Positions 31,501 to 39,693 of a stretch of 46,205 bases of DNA are shown here, piece by piece. The notes under the pieces were generated by a model that saw only the letters and a list, made by a program, of their open reading frames with translations, made no database searches and was not told the DNA's origin. Each line of letters opens with the position of its first letter. Position 1 is the stretch's first letter. The stretch spans positions 757,994 to 804,198 of the forward strand of contig NW_006920419.1 of assembly GCF_000344685.1 (NCBI RefSeq). The letters are read 5' to 3'. The position numbers and the translations under genes were made by a program. The DNA is from Gloeophyllum trabeum ATCC 11539 (lineage: Eukaryota; Basidiomycota; Agaricomycetes; Gloeophyllales; Gloeophyllaceae).

Positions 31501-33034
31501 TCGTCGTGGGGTCGTTGACAGTGCCTGTCTTGTCAGTTGGTGTACCGGACATACCTGAGGTATTAGTGCTAGGTATTTTAAGTAGTGGATAGAGTGGGAA
31601 CAGAAGCAGATGTAGGAAGCAGAAAGTCGCCTGAGAGAGGAATTATGGATGTAGAAACTACTCTAATGACCGCCTCGCTGTGGGACCCCGGAAGGGTGCC
31701 AGCTGGTACGGAGTCAAGAAGAGTCAGTCCCTCGGTTGTCAGCTGAATAAGTATGGTAGCGTTGCACCTTTTGGTGGAATGCATGACTCTCGAAGCCTAC
31801 TCTGCAAGCGTCACAAATGGGGTGTCTGCTTGCCTTCAGATAATGGCTAGGTAGATCCTCTTCGTAGAACGTCTTCCCGAGCTCTGGACATAGACTGCAG
31901 GCCACTAGCTGATGCGAGCACAACTTATGCTGCAGAGTAAGCCAACACCGAAGGATCAAAATGGATGGCTCGGTGAATATTAGGACATACAAACCACTTT
32001 GAGAATCTTGGCATCGTAGAACCCCTTCGAGCATCGTTCGCAAGTGGGATGCCGCCCGCTTGTTCTGAAATGTTCGTCGAGTTCATCGTACGAAGAAAAC
32101 CATTCGTCGCAAATTGGGCATTGCGGCTGATGATCAGGACTGGTTTTCCTATGCTGATCCCATTATATTCTCCTCAGTATGGTTTCTGAGCGGGTATGTC
32201 CATAAATCATCACTTACGGCCATGTAATGCCCTTCCAATTTGAATCCTTTTTTACAGCATTGGATGTGCGAATCCGAGGTCTTCAGGTGCTCGGTAAAAG
32301 CTTGTTTGCAGGCGAATACCAGCTTCTCGCACGCTGGACATGGACAGGTAATGCGTGCGGGATTATTGTGATTCACTTCAACAACCGAAGTGAGGATTGG
32401 AAGCGGCTGCGGTGCTGCGGTATGCGTTACAGGATTTGTCGGCCCCTGTGTGTAGGTCACGCCTACACCCCCGCTCGCGGACCCACCAACGCTCACTGGG
32501 TAACTCGAGGGAGCAAGTACAAGTGATTGTGCTTGACCCGGAGGATTGCCTGCCATATCTGTATGTTTGTATAGCCGGTGCTAGATAAAACAATTAGTAT
32601 TGTTCTGCTCCTGCTCCGTACGTGAAAGCTTGACGGCATATCCTTGATGCAGGATCGCAACTCACGACATGCAACAAGTGCCGGTCATAGAACCCCTTTC
32701 TGCACGGGTGGCACTTGGGGTGCTTTGCAGCGGTTCTGAAGTGTTCGTCTAGTTCTTCGTACGACCTGTAGCGTATCTTGCAGATGTCGCATTCGGGATT
32801 GTCGCGGTGGTTTTTGTGGTTCTTCCAGTGCTATTCAGTAAATCAGTCAGGGCTGCCTTCTCCCTAGTTACCTATTCATACCAAGACGTAGCCAGACTCA
32901 GTCCTGAAACCCACGTTGCAAGACGAGCAGTGAGGGTGCGACGGGGAAGTGAGTAGATGATGAGCCAAAGCATATCGGTTGCTGAAACCCTTCTTGAAAC
33001 AGGAGGGGCCGTCGCAGAATACTAGCCGAGACAT
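24700..33034 (-). CDS. C2H2 zinc-finger protein (gene C), interrupted by a LINE
   Basis: Eight exons (33034-32882, 32830-32666, 32580-32218, 32153-31995, 31929-31768, 25473-25441, 25335-25219, 25161-24700), all joined in phase 0, give 537 residues. About ten fingers occur in pairs: C-x2/4-C-x12-H-x6-H followed by C-x2-C-x12-H-x4-H. Introns 1-5 each fall exactly before the first His of the second finger. Exons 2, 4 and 5 (55, 53 and 54 residues) are near-duplicates (YEELDEHFRTAAKHPKC versus YDELDEHFRTSGRHPTC). The Tad-like LINE sits in intron 5; splicing 31768 to 25473 completes CDACRVGF...HQK|HDAEVH with correct spacing. The tail is acidic and low complexity. The exon 6-7 join is the least certain. 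It probably binds nucleic acid in the nucleus. Expression may be impaired by the 6.3-kb intron. Confidence 0.72.
25486..25499. repeat. Target-site duplication, 3' side of the LINE
   Basis: GTCAGTCCCTTCGG directly abuts the poly(A) tail (a T run on the plus strand) of the LINE. It matches 31723-31735 (GTCAGTCCCTCGG) except for one extra T. Confidence 0.85.
25500..25531 (-). other. Poly(A) tail of the LINE
   Basis: Thirty-two consecutive T on the plus strand mark the 3' end of the minus-strand element and directly adjoin its target-site duplication. Confidence 0.9.
25984..29943 (-). CDS. LINE ORF2: endonuclease, reverse transcriptase, RNase H
   Basis: This is 1319 residues if started at ATG 29943, chosen because it overlaps the ORF1 stop in ATGTCTGA; an open extension upstream to 30117 lies within ORF1. 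The AP-type endonuclease occupies residues about 10-245: IWQENLNK, QEP (Glu 46), WAGDFNR (about 153) and GTDHYPI (about 240). The reverse transcriptase lies at about 510-780: LFLDIEGAFPNV, GLGQGDPLS and the catalytic FADD at about 707. RNase H starts near 1010 with VYSDGSG, followed by ELL, LDNTAVIQAL and WSPGHEKIPGNEHADQEAK. A cysteine-histidine motif, CPHCPGHREDVRHVILEC, lies near 1255. All catalytic residues I can check are present. It nicks the target and primes reverse transcription of the element RNA. Confidence 0.95.
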   Translation of the reverse strand: MSDDPSRSAGQLRIWQENLNKSVHATFDLLNREHLHRDWDILLIQEPYIDPFNNTKATSGWRVIYPTNHLSKTAPTRSVILVNTRLSTNDWRQLDFPHPDVTILHLCGQREALTICNIYNTDKDDNTLTALRRFCDHDLPRFCPEAPNNILWAGDFNRKHPTWELQSNAQCFTASNLRRAQTLLDHVADLDLFMALPPGTATLEHKRLKKEYRPDNVFLSNRLQEQLVQCKVERGWTPTGTDHYPILTVLDLQVSTAAPSETRNFRDVDWAKFRDSLKIHLTALGAPASITTIDDFNARAQGLHAALAATIEDQIPLFKPSTHMKRWWTRDLTAKRKALRKARNEAYKYRYIDDHPSHAACRAVEKEYRDAIRSQKTNHWRTFIGEAEGNDIWTVNNFISGPIGDGGKTRVPTLKIKDPDGRVTGEASTNQDRCTQLAGAFFPEPPAHSLVDPEEMDDYPPPVSKFRPITRARIRRAIASLAGHKAPGPDGVKNIVLKKCVDLLLDHLYFLFRAVFDLDTYYAPWLEWHTIVLRKPGRPDYSIPKAYRPIALYATIGKLLTKVITEDIAYISERHGALPAKHFGGRPGRTTSDSILLVTQHIKHAWRNKKVVSILFLDIEGAFPNVVTERLLHDMRARGIPEKYVRFVKRMLSNRRTKLKFDDYESFWIDIINGLGQGDPLSMIIFQFYNSHLLDIPNGNREDAVAFADDAALIAIGRNFTETTAALKDMMERPGGAFEWAEKHHSKFEVNKFGLVHFARARVPETNPSATRKTKPAPRPSLELRGTIIKPLVTHKFLGVILDQELRWKAHEDYVVTKLAQWTYQLRRLSKTTYGLPPKAAHRLYSTVGIPKAMHAAEAWYTPVRTSTGRKYRAGSVAVTRRLATIQRSAAACITGALRSTATDTLDAHANLWPIHHQLNLVCHRATLRLATLPETHPLHPIVRRTSRRYVKRHRSALHELFHHFEIRPEEIETIDSVGPPPNWEAPFKTHIAAGKEAAIAEEATIASAPIRVYSDGSGYKGNIGAAAVLLKPNSPPTTLRYCLGPTNRQIVYGGEGIGVLLGLELLCREPTLEGNIHISLDNTAVIQALPSHQRRPGFYILQHVRRAARLLLQDNPALKLTIRWSPGHEKIPGNEHADQEAKLAAEGKVSPNDQLPQVLCQGPLPHSVSAIKQAYRAQTKRTWQIEWARSPRYAKTAAIDAKLPSASYLDLTESLTRPQASLIMQLRTGHVPLNGYLHRIGKADSPDCPHCPGHREDVRHVILECDQYRRARHTLQKKLRRTAIHLPTLLSRHVKPLLKYLHQTGRFNPAYGESLKPK
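29936..31552 (-). CDS. LINE ORF1: gag-like RNA-binding protein
   Basis: 538 codons from ATG 31552 to TGA 29936. Near residues 360-415 are three zinc knuckles: CARCQTYGHIARDC (CX2CX4HX4C), CGTCGKDHRTTQC (CX2CX3HX4C) and CTNCHTTDHASWNRDC (CX2CX4HX6C). The C-terminus is Pro/Ser/Arg-rich. Proteins of this type package element RNA into ribonucleoprotein particles. Its stop overlaps the probable ORF2 start by a few bases, which suggests coupled termination and reinitiation. Confidence 0.92.
   Translation of the reverse strand: MSGTPTDKTGTVNDPTTKTPGSRPGLRSDPWAGALTGAVKDAPSAKSYLIKKNYLLEVEEITLGKLAHALVASTKETSGGRAWKEAVLAVAILLRDEEVSNVTNNLCEAVSRRIDNMEQATITKINELVAKVTTQTNTTHMTTGTTLYRDALLRPGPTYTAPDASPVEVRARAQAEIRARQILIDIADPDARKDVLNLADKVLVDKANSIIRDLWPDKIGSCNIAAASKISTGGILYEVRTREGADYLRQNSGAFEERYHPTAVIRDRQPCPVLAEFVPIQFDPDRPDDLREIEEVNEYEPNSITRARWIRPIHRRKPNQRVAHAILYFRDPQTANSAITSGLVICQKRLRARREAAEPIRCARCQTYGHIARDCQAEGDTCGTCGKDHRTTQCSSRMVYCTNCHTTDHASWNRDCPVFRRECERLDIRRPENSLPYFVTDEAWTQTMCIPLTSALNPSLRRSVPLDTLLKTQQPIPRRDHSMSSQRSVPSRPRSPTPGTPGAPGAPPAPANRDQHTRSHSRQSTLDGFIYNGSQRHV
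31723..31735. repeat. Target-site duplication, 5' side of the LINE
   Basis: GTCAGTCCCTCGG matches the copy at 25486-25499 apart from one base, and sets the element's 5' end at about 31722. Confidence 0.82.
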
Positions 33035-33354
33035 GATGGGCGCCGACAGAGTGCTCTCAAACTGGCGATCAAGTTTAGGGAGGGATGGTCAGCAAACAAC
33101 CCTTCCCATCTTCGACCTCGTGTATAGGTATGCTTCCACCACGAGCCATACCACGGTGTCAAGGAATAATTAGATAAGCACGAGGCAAACGCACATCATC
33201 CGCAAGGGACATAGATTACTGGACATGGTCCCACATTCCCAGCCACCGATCGGAGGAAGCCCGCTCCAACGCAAGGCGGCACAACGTACGACACAATCGT
33301 GATTCGATATATCGACCGAGAACGGGTGTCAAGCTGACGTTTCCCCGCTGAGGT
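33035..33354. other. Intergenic between zinc-finger genes C and B
   Basis: A 320-bp space between two head-to-tail minus-strand genes; it presumably holds the promoter of gene C and the 3' end of gene B. In the frame of gene C, upstream codons are open back to a TGA before the ATG at 33034. No motif was recognised. Confidence 0.6.
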
Positions 33355-35478
33355 CTACCGGTCCAGATCCAGCTTAAATAAACAGTAAAGAAGGGTTGGC
33401 GCCTTGCATGACGGGCACTCCGGCTTCGCGACGATTTTCCCGACAATGCACCTGGGACGACAAATGTCTCCGCATGAGAGGACGTATGTGTATGTAATCG
33501 TGGAGTTGACATACGAGTTACAAAATAGATGACCGCACATAGTGGCCGTCATTATTCTCGGAGGGTCCAAATGACAGATTCTACAGCGCAGCGAAGGATA
33601 CGCCAGTGTCTGGCAAGATGCCTCTTGATAGCTCGATGCATCACACTCTGAGTGGGACTCCTGTGATGCCTTCAGAGTGGGGTTTTGCGGAACCCCCTTC
33701 TGGACTGTCACTACCATTGGTACTACACCTAGACTCGTACTCTCAGCCACATGAAATCAAAAACTGAGCACTCACAGACCGCTTCTGCGATGGGTGTCGG
33801 ACAGCCACTGGAGATCACGGTAGCGGGAGGAAAATTCGCGCCTCTTGTTAATTCGTTACTTGATGTCGTAGTTATACTCTCGGAGTCCGCTCCTTCTTCC
33901 AACACTGGCTGGTCATCATCATCCGCTCGTTCAGAAAGCGGGGATAATGAAGCAGTGAATGAAGAAGGAGGAGACGAGAGAGCCTCTACGCTTGTGGGTG
34001 AATCCGAAAGATCGGTGATTTTCCCCTCATCTTCGTAAATTTTAAGAAGCGGCAGCGGTCTGATCGTTGAAGCGTCGGCAGGAAAGACGAAGGACTTCGT
34101 GCAGGTATCCTCCTCACTTGTGACAATGAACGCAGGAGGCCGCGAGCTGGCACTTGCTGATACAGTTTGGCATGCGGCATTATTGGAATCAGGAAGCTCA
34201 AGCTGATGAATGCATTTGAAAAGGTCGTTTCGTGCATCCGAAGATATAAATCGATATAAGATACTCACTGTACTTTCGTACCCAATCCCTTTGTTTTCGT
34301 CTTCTCCGCCGGCCGAGGGATACGTGATATTGATGCGGATACTATCGAGGTCGGCAGAGGAAGAGACGGGACTACCATTGCCGCGATCCAACATCGCGCG
34401 TGGAATTTCAGTGCCTTCCTGACTGGAGCGGTCACCTTCCCGTGGGCTTTCGGCCTCCCGGGACTTGCTCACTCCGTCCTCATCGGCAGCGCTACTCTCA
34501 CCGGTTTCCTGCTTGGTTGATTGTCCGGATATACTTATATGAACAGCCAGACGGTGCTAACATCCGACGGAATCAGGTTCGTAGGAGAAAGGAGATGCGG
34601 GGGATGACGAACCTCAGCCAGAGATGCTCCATCTTTGAAGCCTTTCTCGCATTCTTTGCATGTAGGATGCAAGGCAGAGCGCGTGTAATGGATTTGCAGC
34701 TCCGCAAAGGACTCAAACCTTCGCTCGCAAGATAGACAACAGGCATCCTCGTTTGAAGAAATGCGATCCTACCCGTTTCGCTTCAATTAAAACTGTATAT
34801 AGTCATCAGCCCGCTGCAATTACGTGCCTGATATGCGCCTTGTGAGCATTGCTGCTCATAGTGTTAGAGTTCCGCTTGTCGCGAGTACCAACATGTACGC
34901 ACAATACTGTCCTTCTTATCACTGTGTTTCGTGAAACCTGTAGAATCGCTGGGACGACCGGCTTCCGTACTCGGCGACTCCACAGAAACAGCGGAATCGC
35001 GCAGGTCCAACTCCGGAGGTATGTAGCCTTGGGTGACCACCTCGTACATACTAGTAGACCTGTATGCGTTTCCCTGCCATCCGTGCGCGGCAGCCCTGTG
35101 CTGTTCGGGACACCACAAAACATAAATCGTCGCAGGTGAGACGAGAGGAAGAACCATATATCACGTACATTTCGCATGGCATTTACGTCGACGAACCCCC
35201 GTTTGCAAGCCTTGCAGCGGGAGTGCTTTGGGGAATCCCACATGTGACGCGCCAAAGCTTCAGCGGATGGAAACCATTTCTTGTTACAGAGCGGGCCGTT
35301 GCAATATACCATGTTGCACAGCGATGGAAAGCAGTGGAGGACGTCAACAATCTGGTAAGGTAGTACCAGGTTGTAGCCCTTCTGAATCCAGATGAGGCAG
35401 TCGCATTGCAGCCTCGTGACTTACCGTCATGGGCGTGAGCCATCCACGAGGCAACTGCACGTTGAGGACTGAGTGCAT
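33355..35478 (-). CDS. C2H2 zinc-finger protein with C-terminal RING (gene B)
   Basis: About eight exons from ATG 35478 (MHSVLNVQLPRGW) to TAG 33355 give roughly 535 residues. Exon 1 is 35478-35425 and exon 2 is 35381-35169. Two finger pairs occur: CNGPLCNKKWF...HMWDSPKH with CKACKRGFVDVNAMRN|HRAAAH, and CLSCERRF...HYTRSALH with CKECEKGF...LAE|HRLAVH; both second fingers are split by a phase-0 intron just before the first His, as in gene C. A long Ser/Glu/Pro-rich middle, one intron of which (66 nt) is frame-neutral, leads to a C3HC4 RING: CRIC, CGHLFC, then after an intron NSCIVG and CPSC, with canonical spacing. RING domains usually recruit a ubiquitin E2, so an E3 ligase with nucleic-acid-binding fingers is inferred. 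The intron before the second finger pair is long (about 110-150 nt) and least certain. Confidence 0.72.
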
Positions 35479-35642
35479 GGCCACAGAGAAACTCCCACGT
35501 TCGGAGAGACGGAGAGTCCGTTTGTCAAATCAAATCAAACCAAGAATACATCAGAAGTACGCTGAAAGGAACTCGCCACAAGATCAACGATGTTGTGGAA
35601 GACTCCTTCCAATGTAACTCAGTGTCCTTTATACCGACCCCA

Positions 35643-36559
35643 TCATCCCCTGACCGTAGCGACGAGCGGTGAATGGCCGGCGCTGTCCTTGCAGTGCTGC
35701 TCTAATGCCTGCCTGGTGCGATATTTCCGGGTGCATGCCGAGCAGCGCAGGTGATCGTCGGCAGACCAGGCCGGCGGCTGCAGATATGCAGACGATTAAT
35801 GTCGGCAGCTAGGCGAGAAGAACACTTGTTCGACGGGCACTCACAGAGGATCGAACATAGTTAGGCGGGGCGTGGCCAACAGTATCTTTCCAGTGTTGCT
35901 CCATAGCTCTCTGTGACGCATACCTGCGCCCGCAAGTGGGGCAATAAACGGGCGATACATCCGAGAAAGTACCCTTTGGAACTCATCAGTCTAGCTTAAC
36001 GCCAAGTGCATGCGAACGGCACATACGTCAATTTCATGCCCGACAGTATCGCGATAGTGCTGCTCCAATGCCTTCTGCGAGGGATATTTGCGACGGCAAT
36101 TGTTGCAATAGACCGCGGGTTCGTCACGGTGCGCTGCTGTGTCGCGGTAATGCTGCTCCAGTGCGGTTTTGGTCTTGTACTCGCGGTTACAGCTGCTGCA
36201 TAGAAGAATTTCTGGTGTTGCCTGGGGTTGAGTCGGACCTGTCGGCTCGATCCCAAGTTGCTCCCCTGCTTCCTGACCATTTATGATTGGGTCCAATATC
36301 ACAGGGCTGTCTGTCGTTCCAGATCCTCCAAGCTGTTCGTTTACTTCAGAGTGCGACTCGACGATGTCGGAGACTTCAAATCTAGCATGATCCCCTTCGA
36401 TCTGCTAAGGATCAGACATCGATAGGTTGTCGTAGCCGGGAATAGTATACTCACTTGTTCAGGTTCAGGAGAAGCAGGTGGACTAGGATAGGGCGTCTCA
36501 GGAGGAGTCAGGAAGATAGATGGCGCAATTGAGTCGTCGTCGTTTTCGCTGTACATCAT
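35643..36559 (-). CDS. C2H2 zinc-finger protein (gene A)
   Basis: Four exons from ATG 36559 (MMYSENDDDS) to TGA 35643 give about 247 residues, after splicing at EPEQ|IEGD, HEID|GTFSD and VRSS|PPAWS. A Pro/Ser/Glu-rich N-terminus is followed by four very similar fingers of type C-x2-C-x12-H-x6-H: CSSC...ALEQHYRDTAAH, CNNC...ALEQHYRDTVGH, CPTC...AMEQHWKDTVGH and CSAC...ALEQHCKDSAGH. The near-identity of the ALEQH helices points to recent internal duplication. Unlike genes B and C, its introns fall between fingers. It is the first gene of a head-to-tail set, 164 bp before gene B. A nuclear nucleic-acid-binding role is inferred; no targets are known. Confidence 0.8.
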
Positions 36560-37223
36560 CGTCTAAGGAATAATGTAGAGTAGCACGGGCGCGGTGGCTT
36601 GTATACTCTCCCGCAGCTGTGTCTCGGCTGAGGCCGAAAACATGCTTTGCAGAGCATGGTTCGTGACAAAGGAAGCAGGGGGAGTGTTGAACGATAGCAT
36701 AGCATGGATGCAGCTTGAATCGTACAGCAATCCAGGTGCAACCAAGTAAGGGGTCTGTTGCTCGGAAGCGCTACGTATGCACGGTTTCCTCCCTGAGTCG
36801 TCGCATTCACATTCTCTGCCCATATATTCGAGTCTTATCTGGTACTTGCGAGGGGAACCAGTGCGGCGGGAGATCAACCGAAGTGAACGGTGCAGGCCGC
36901 CGAGGACAGAAACCCCCCGTACCCCCGGCAATTATCAGCGGTTTTACGACGATTTTCTGCCTTCGTGAGCAGCTTCTACGCGACCGCTGCGGTTAACCTC
37001 AATACAGACCAGCGATTGCGACTCTGGGTAGAACTCGTCGTGGCCGACCATAAACTGAAAACACATCAGATGTGTCGGGGATTGAGCGGAGAAGAGGTGT
37101 TTCTCGGTGGCGGCGGAGCTTCCATTTGTGATAGACGCCCCGCCACACTATTCGGCTTTATCCGGCCTTTGATTCGGTTCAAGTACAACTGCTTTAAGGG
37201 AACCCTTGATTTTTTTCTTGCGG
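36560..37223. promoter_or_regulatory. Divergent promoter region, gene A / SHMT
   Basis: 664 bp separate the start of zinc-finger gene A (minus) from the upstream start of SHMT (plus). The open frames in it are short and motif-free. I could not identify a specific TATA box or operator. Confidence 0.5.
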
Positions 37224-39246
37224 ATGTATCGTTTGCTCGCTCGACCTCTTTCCCGTACCACCACCTTCCCTGTCCGTTCCTTCCGTTTCCCCAGAGCAAC
37301 CATGGCCACCGCCAACACGCCTGACTTTGTACGTCTCCTCCCTCTATCGGGCGGGTTGACTCACTTAGCTAATGAACGAATCGGACAGAACAAGCCCTTG
37401 TACGCCCCCTTGAGAGAGCTCGACCCCGAGGTCCAAAACATCATTGACAAGGAGACATGGCGGCAGTACTCCGGCCTCGAGCTGATTGCGTCGGAGGTAC
37501 GCTCCCAGGCAGTTGCTTGCCCTGCATTTGACTGATTAGATCAATCCTCTGTGATAGAACTTGACCAGCCGGGCTGTGATGGAGGCCAATGGTTCCATTC
37601 TCACCAACAAGTACTCTGAAGGTCTGCCCTCCGCTCGGTACTATGGTGGTAATGAGTACATCGACGAGCTCGAGGTCCTGTGCCGCAAGCGGGCCCTGGA
37701 GGCGTTCCATTTGGACCCGGCCAAGTGGGGGGTCAATGTGCAGCCGTACTCTGGCAGTGTAAGTGCAGACATAGGCTCAAATGAGACCTCGCAGCTTAAA
37801 TGATAACGTTTTGGTATCTAGACCGCAAAGTACGTACATTTGGAGTCTGTGACTTGATAGCATCCCTCTCACTTTCATTCCTAGCTTCGCTGCTTTGACT
37901 GCCCTCCTGCAACCGCAAGATCGGTTGATGGGCCTGGGTCTCCCTGACGGTGGTCACTTAACCCACGGTTACTACACCGCCAAGAAGAAGATCACTGCTT
38001 CCTCGATCTACTTCCAGTCCTTCCCCTACAGCCTGGACCCCTCGACACAGCTCATCGATTACGAGGGCCTCTCCAAGCAGGCGAAAGTCTTCAAGGTTGG
38101 TTATTCTCACCGATCGTCAGCTCGGAATGCACACTGACGCTATGTCAATTATCACAGCCCAGACTCGTCATCTGCGGTGCCTCCGCTTATCCCCGTGACT
38201 GGGACTACGCAGCTCTGCGCAAAGTCTGTGACGAGCACGGCGCCTTCCTGATGGCCGACATCGCCCACACCAGCGGTCTGGTCGCTGCGCAGGAGCTCAA
38301 CAACCCCTTCGAGTACTGCGACGTGGTCACTACTACTACGTGAGTGGACTTTCCGGTCCGACGTCCCCCGGAGTATCGATAGATGACATACGCCGAACTA
38401 GGCACAAGACCCTCCGCGGTCCCCGCGCCGGTCTCGTTTTCTTCCGCAAGGACTCGGCTCAGGCGAGCGACCTGGAGAAGCGGGTGAACGAGGCTGTCTT
38501 CCCAGCTTGCCAGGGTGGTCCTCACAACAACGTGAGTAGGCTCTACTGTGAAGTGTATGAATTATGTATTACCCCATCATTACGTGTAGACTATCGCCGG
38601 TATTGCTACCGCCTTGTACCAGGCATGCCAGCCTACGTGGAAGGCTTACGCGAAGCAGGTCATCAAGAATGCCCGTGCTCTGGCTGAGGCCCTCTCATGT
38701 ACGTCTTCTCATGCATAGCTTGGGAAATCGATGTTGACCTGCTCTACAGCGCACGGCTACAAACTGCAAACGGATGGTACCGATAATCACCTGATTCTCT
38801 GGGACCTGCGACCCTTGAAGCTCACCGGCAGCAAGGTCGAGAAGATCTGTGATCTGATGCACATCACCATCAACAGTACGTCTCCGTTCCACCCGTCATC
38901 GCGCAATCTCAACTAACACGCTCTCGCAGAAAACGCCGTGTCGGGCGACGCCAACGCCCAAGCGCCCGGCGGCATCCGCCTCGGCACGTCCGCGCTCACC
39001 TCGCGCGACATGCTCGAGGCGGACATGAAGGTCGTCGCGGACTTCCTGCACCGCGCCGTGCAGCTCTCGCTCGAGCTCCAGCAGGAGGCGGGCAGCAAGC
39101 TGCTCAAGGACTTCGAGCGCGTCGCCGCGAAGAGCGAGAAGGTCGCAGTCCTGCGCCGCGAGGTGCGCGACTGGGCGCGGAAGTGGCCCCTGCCCGGCGT
39201 GGATGTCTCCCAGCTGCAGAAGCCTGCTGGCTGGCACGACGATTAG
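37224..39246 (+). CDS. SHMT: Serine hydroxymethyltransferase, dual-start
   Basis: Ten exons (37224-37328, 37389-37496, 37558-37758, 37822-37829, 37885-38095, 38158-38339, 38402-38531, 38590-38698, 38750-38875, 38930-39246) total 1497 nt, or 498 residues. The PLP enzyme converts serine and tetrahydrofolate to glycine and methylene-THF. Signatures: [53 protein letters not shown], and [12 protein letters not shown] with the cofactor lysine. The upstream ATG adds 26 residues rich in Arg/Ser/Thr without acids ([20 protein letters not shown]), a mitochondrial-type presequence. ATG 37302 sits in a stronger context (ACCATGG) and gives the 472-residue cytosolic length. Exon 4 is only 8 nt (ACCGCAAA), coding Thr-Ala and part of Asn. 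Confidence 0.96.
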
Positions 39247-39693
39247 ATAAGAGGGTGCGTGTGGTGGAAGGGAGTTGCGGGTATGGTACTAGAGAGCGCA
39301 TGGTCATTACTGTATATCAAAGATTCAACGTCGCGAATCTTGGCACGAGACGGGCTTCAACGTCGTCTAGCCGCTTATTCACTGCTGTATCTGTAGGATT
39401 CATCTATTGTTGTGCATACTAGATAGGCGCTACATTCATGGGCGTTGCTACAATACAAGGGTGCTAATGTATGAACAGGATGTCATAGTGTGGATGATGA
39501 TGAGTGATGATGTGAAGAATGAACTAGTGATGATGTGGGGCATATACTATGAGAACAGCGAGAGCAGTGAGATGAACGGCGAGGGAAGCATAGAAATGCG
39601 GAAAGCAATAAAGATAGCAATAGATAATAGACTGCACCGTTTTTCAGCAGACTGGGGACCCGACGACACAGAGAACAAAAGGAAATGGTACAA
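39247..39693. other. Intergenic between converging genes
   Basis: A 447-bp space between the 3' ends of SHMT (plus) and the carboxylesterase (minus). It contains GATGATG-rich stretches near 39490-39530 but no recognisable feature. Confidence 0.6.

Larger units (their letters stand above)
25500..31722 (-). mobile_element. Tad-like non-LTR retrotransposon (LINE), apparently complete
   Basis: The element is about 6.2 kb on the minus strand: a 5' UTR of about 170 nt (31722-31553), ORF1, ORF2, a 3' UTR of about 450 nt (25983-25532) and a 32-nt poly(A) tail (T run 25500-25531). It is flanked by 13-14 bp direct repeats at 25486-25499 and 31723-31735. A gag-like ORF1 with zinc knuckles and an ORF2 combining AP endonuclease, reverse transcriptase and RNase H are typical of the Tad clade, common in fungi. 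Both frames are uninterrupted, the poly(A) tail is long and the duplications are nearly identical, so the insertion looks recent and possibly competent. It lies inside intron 5 of zinc-finger gene C in the same orientation. Confidence 0.93.
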
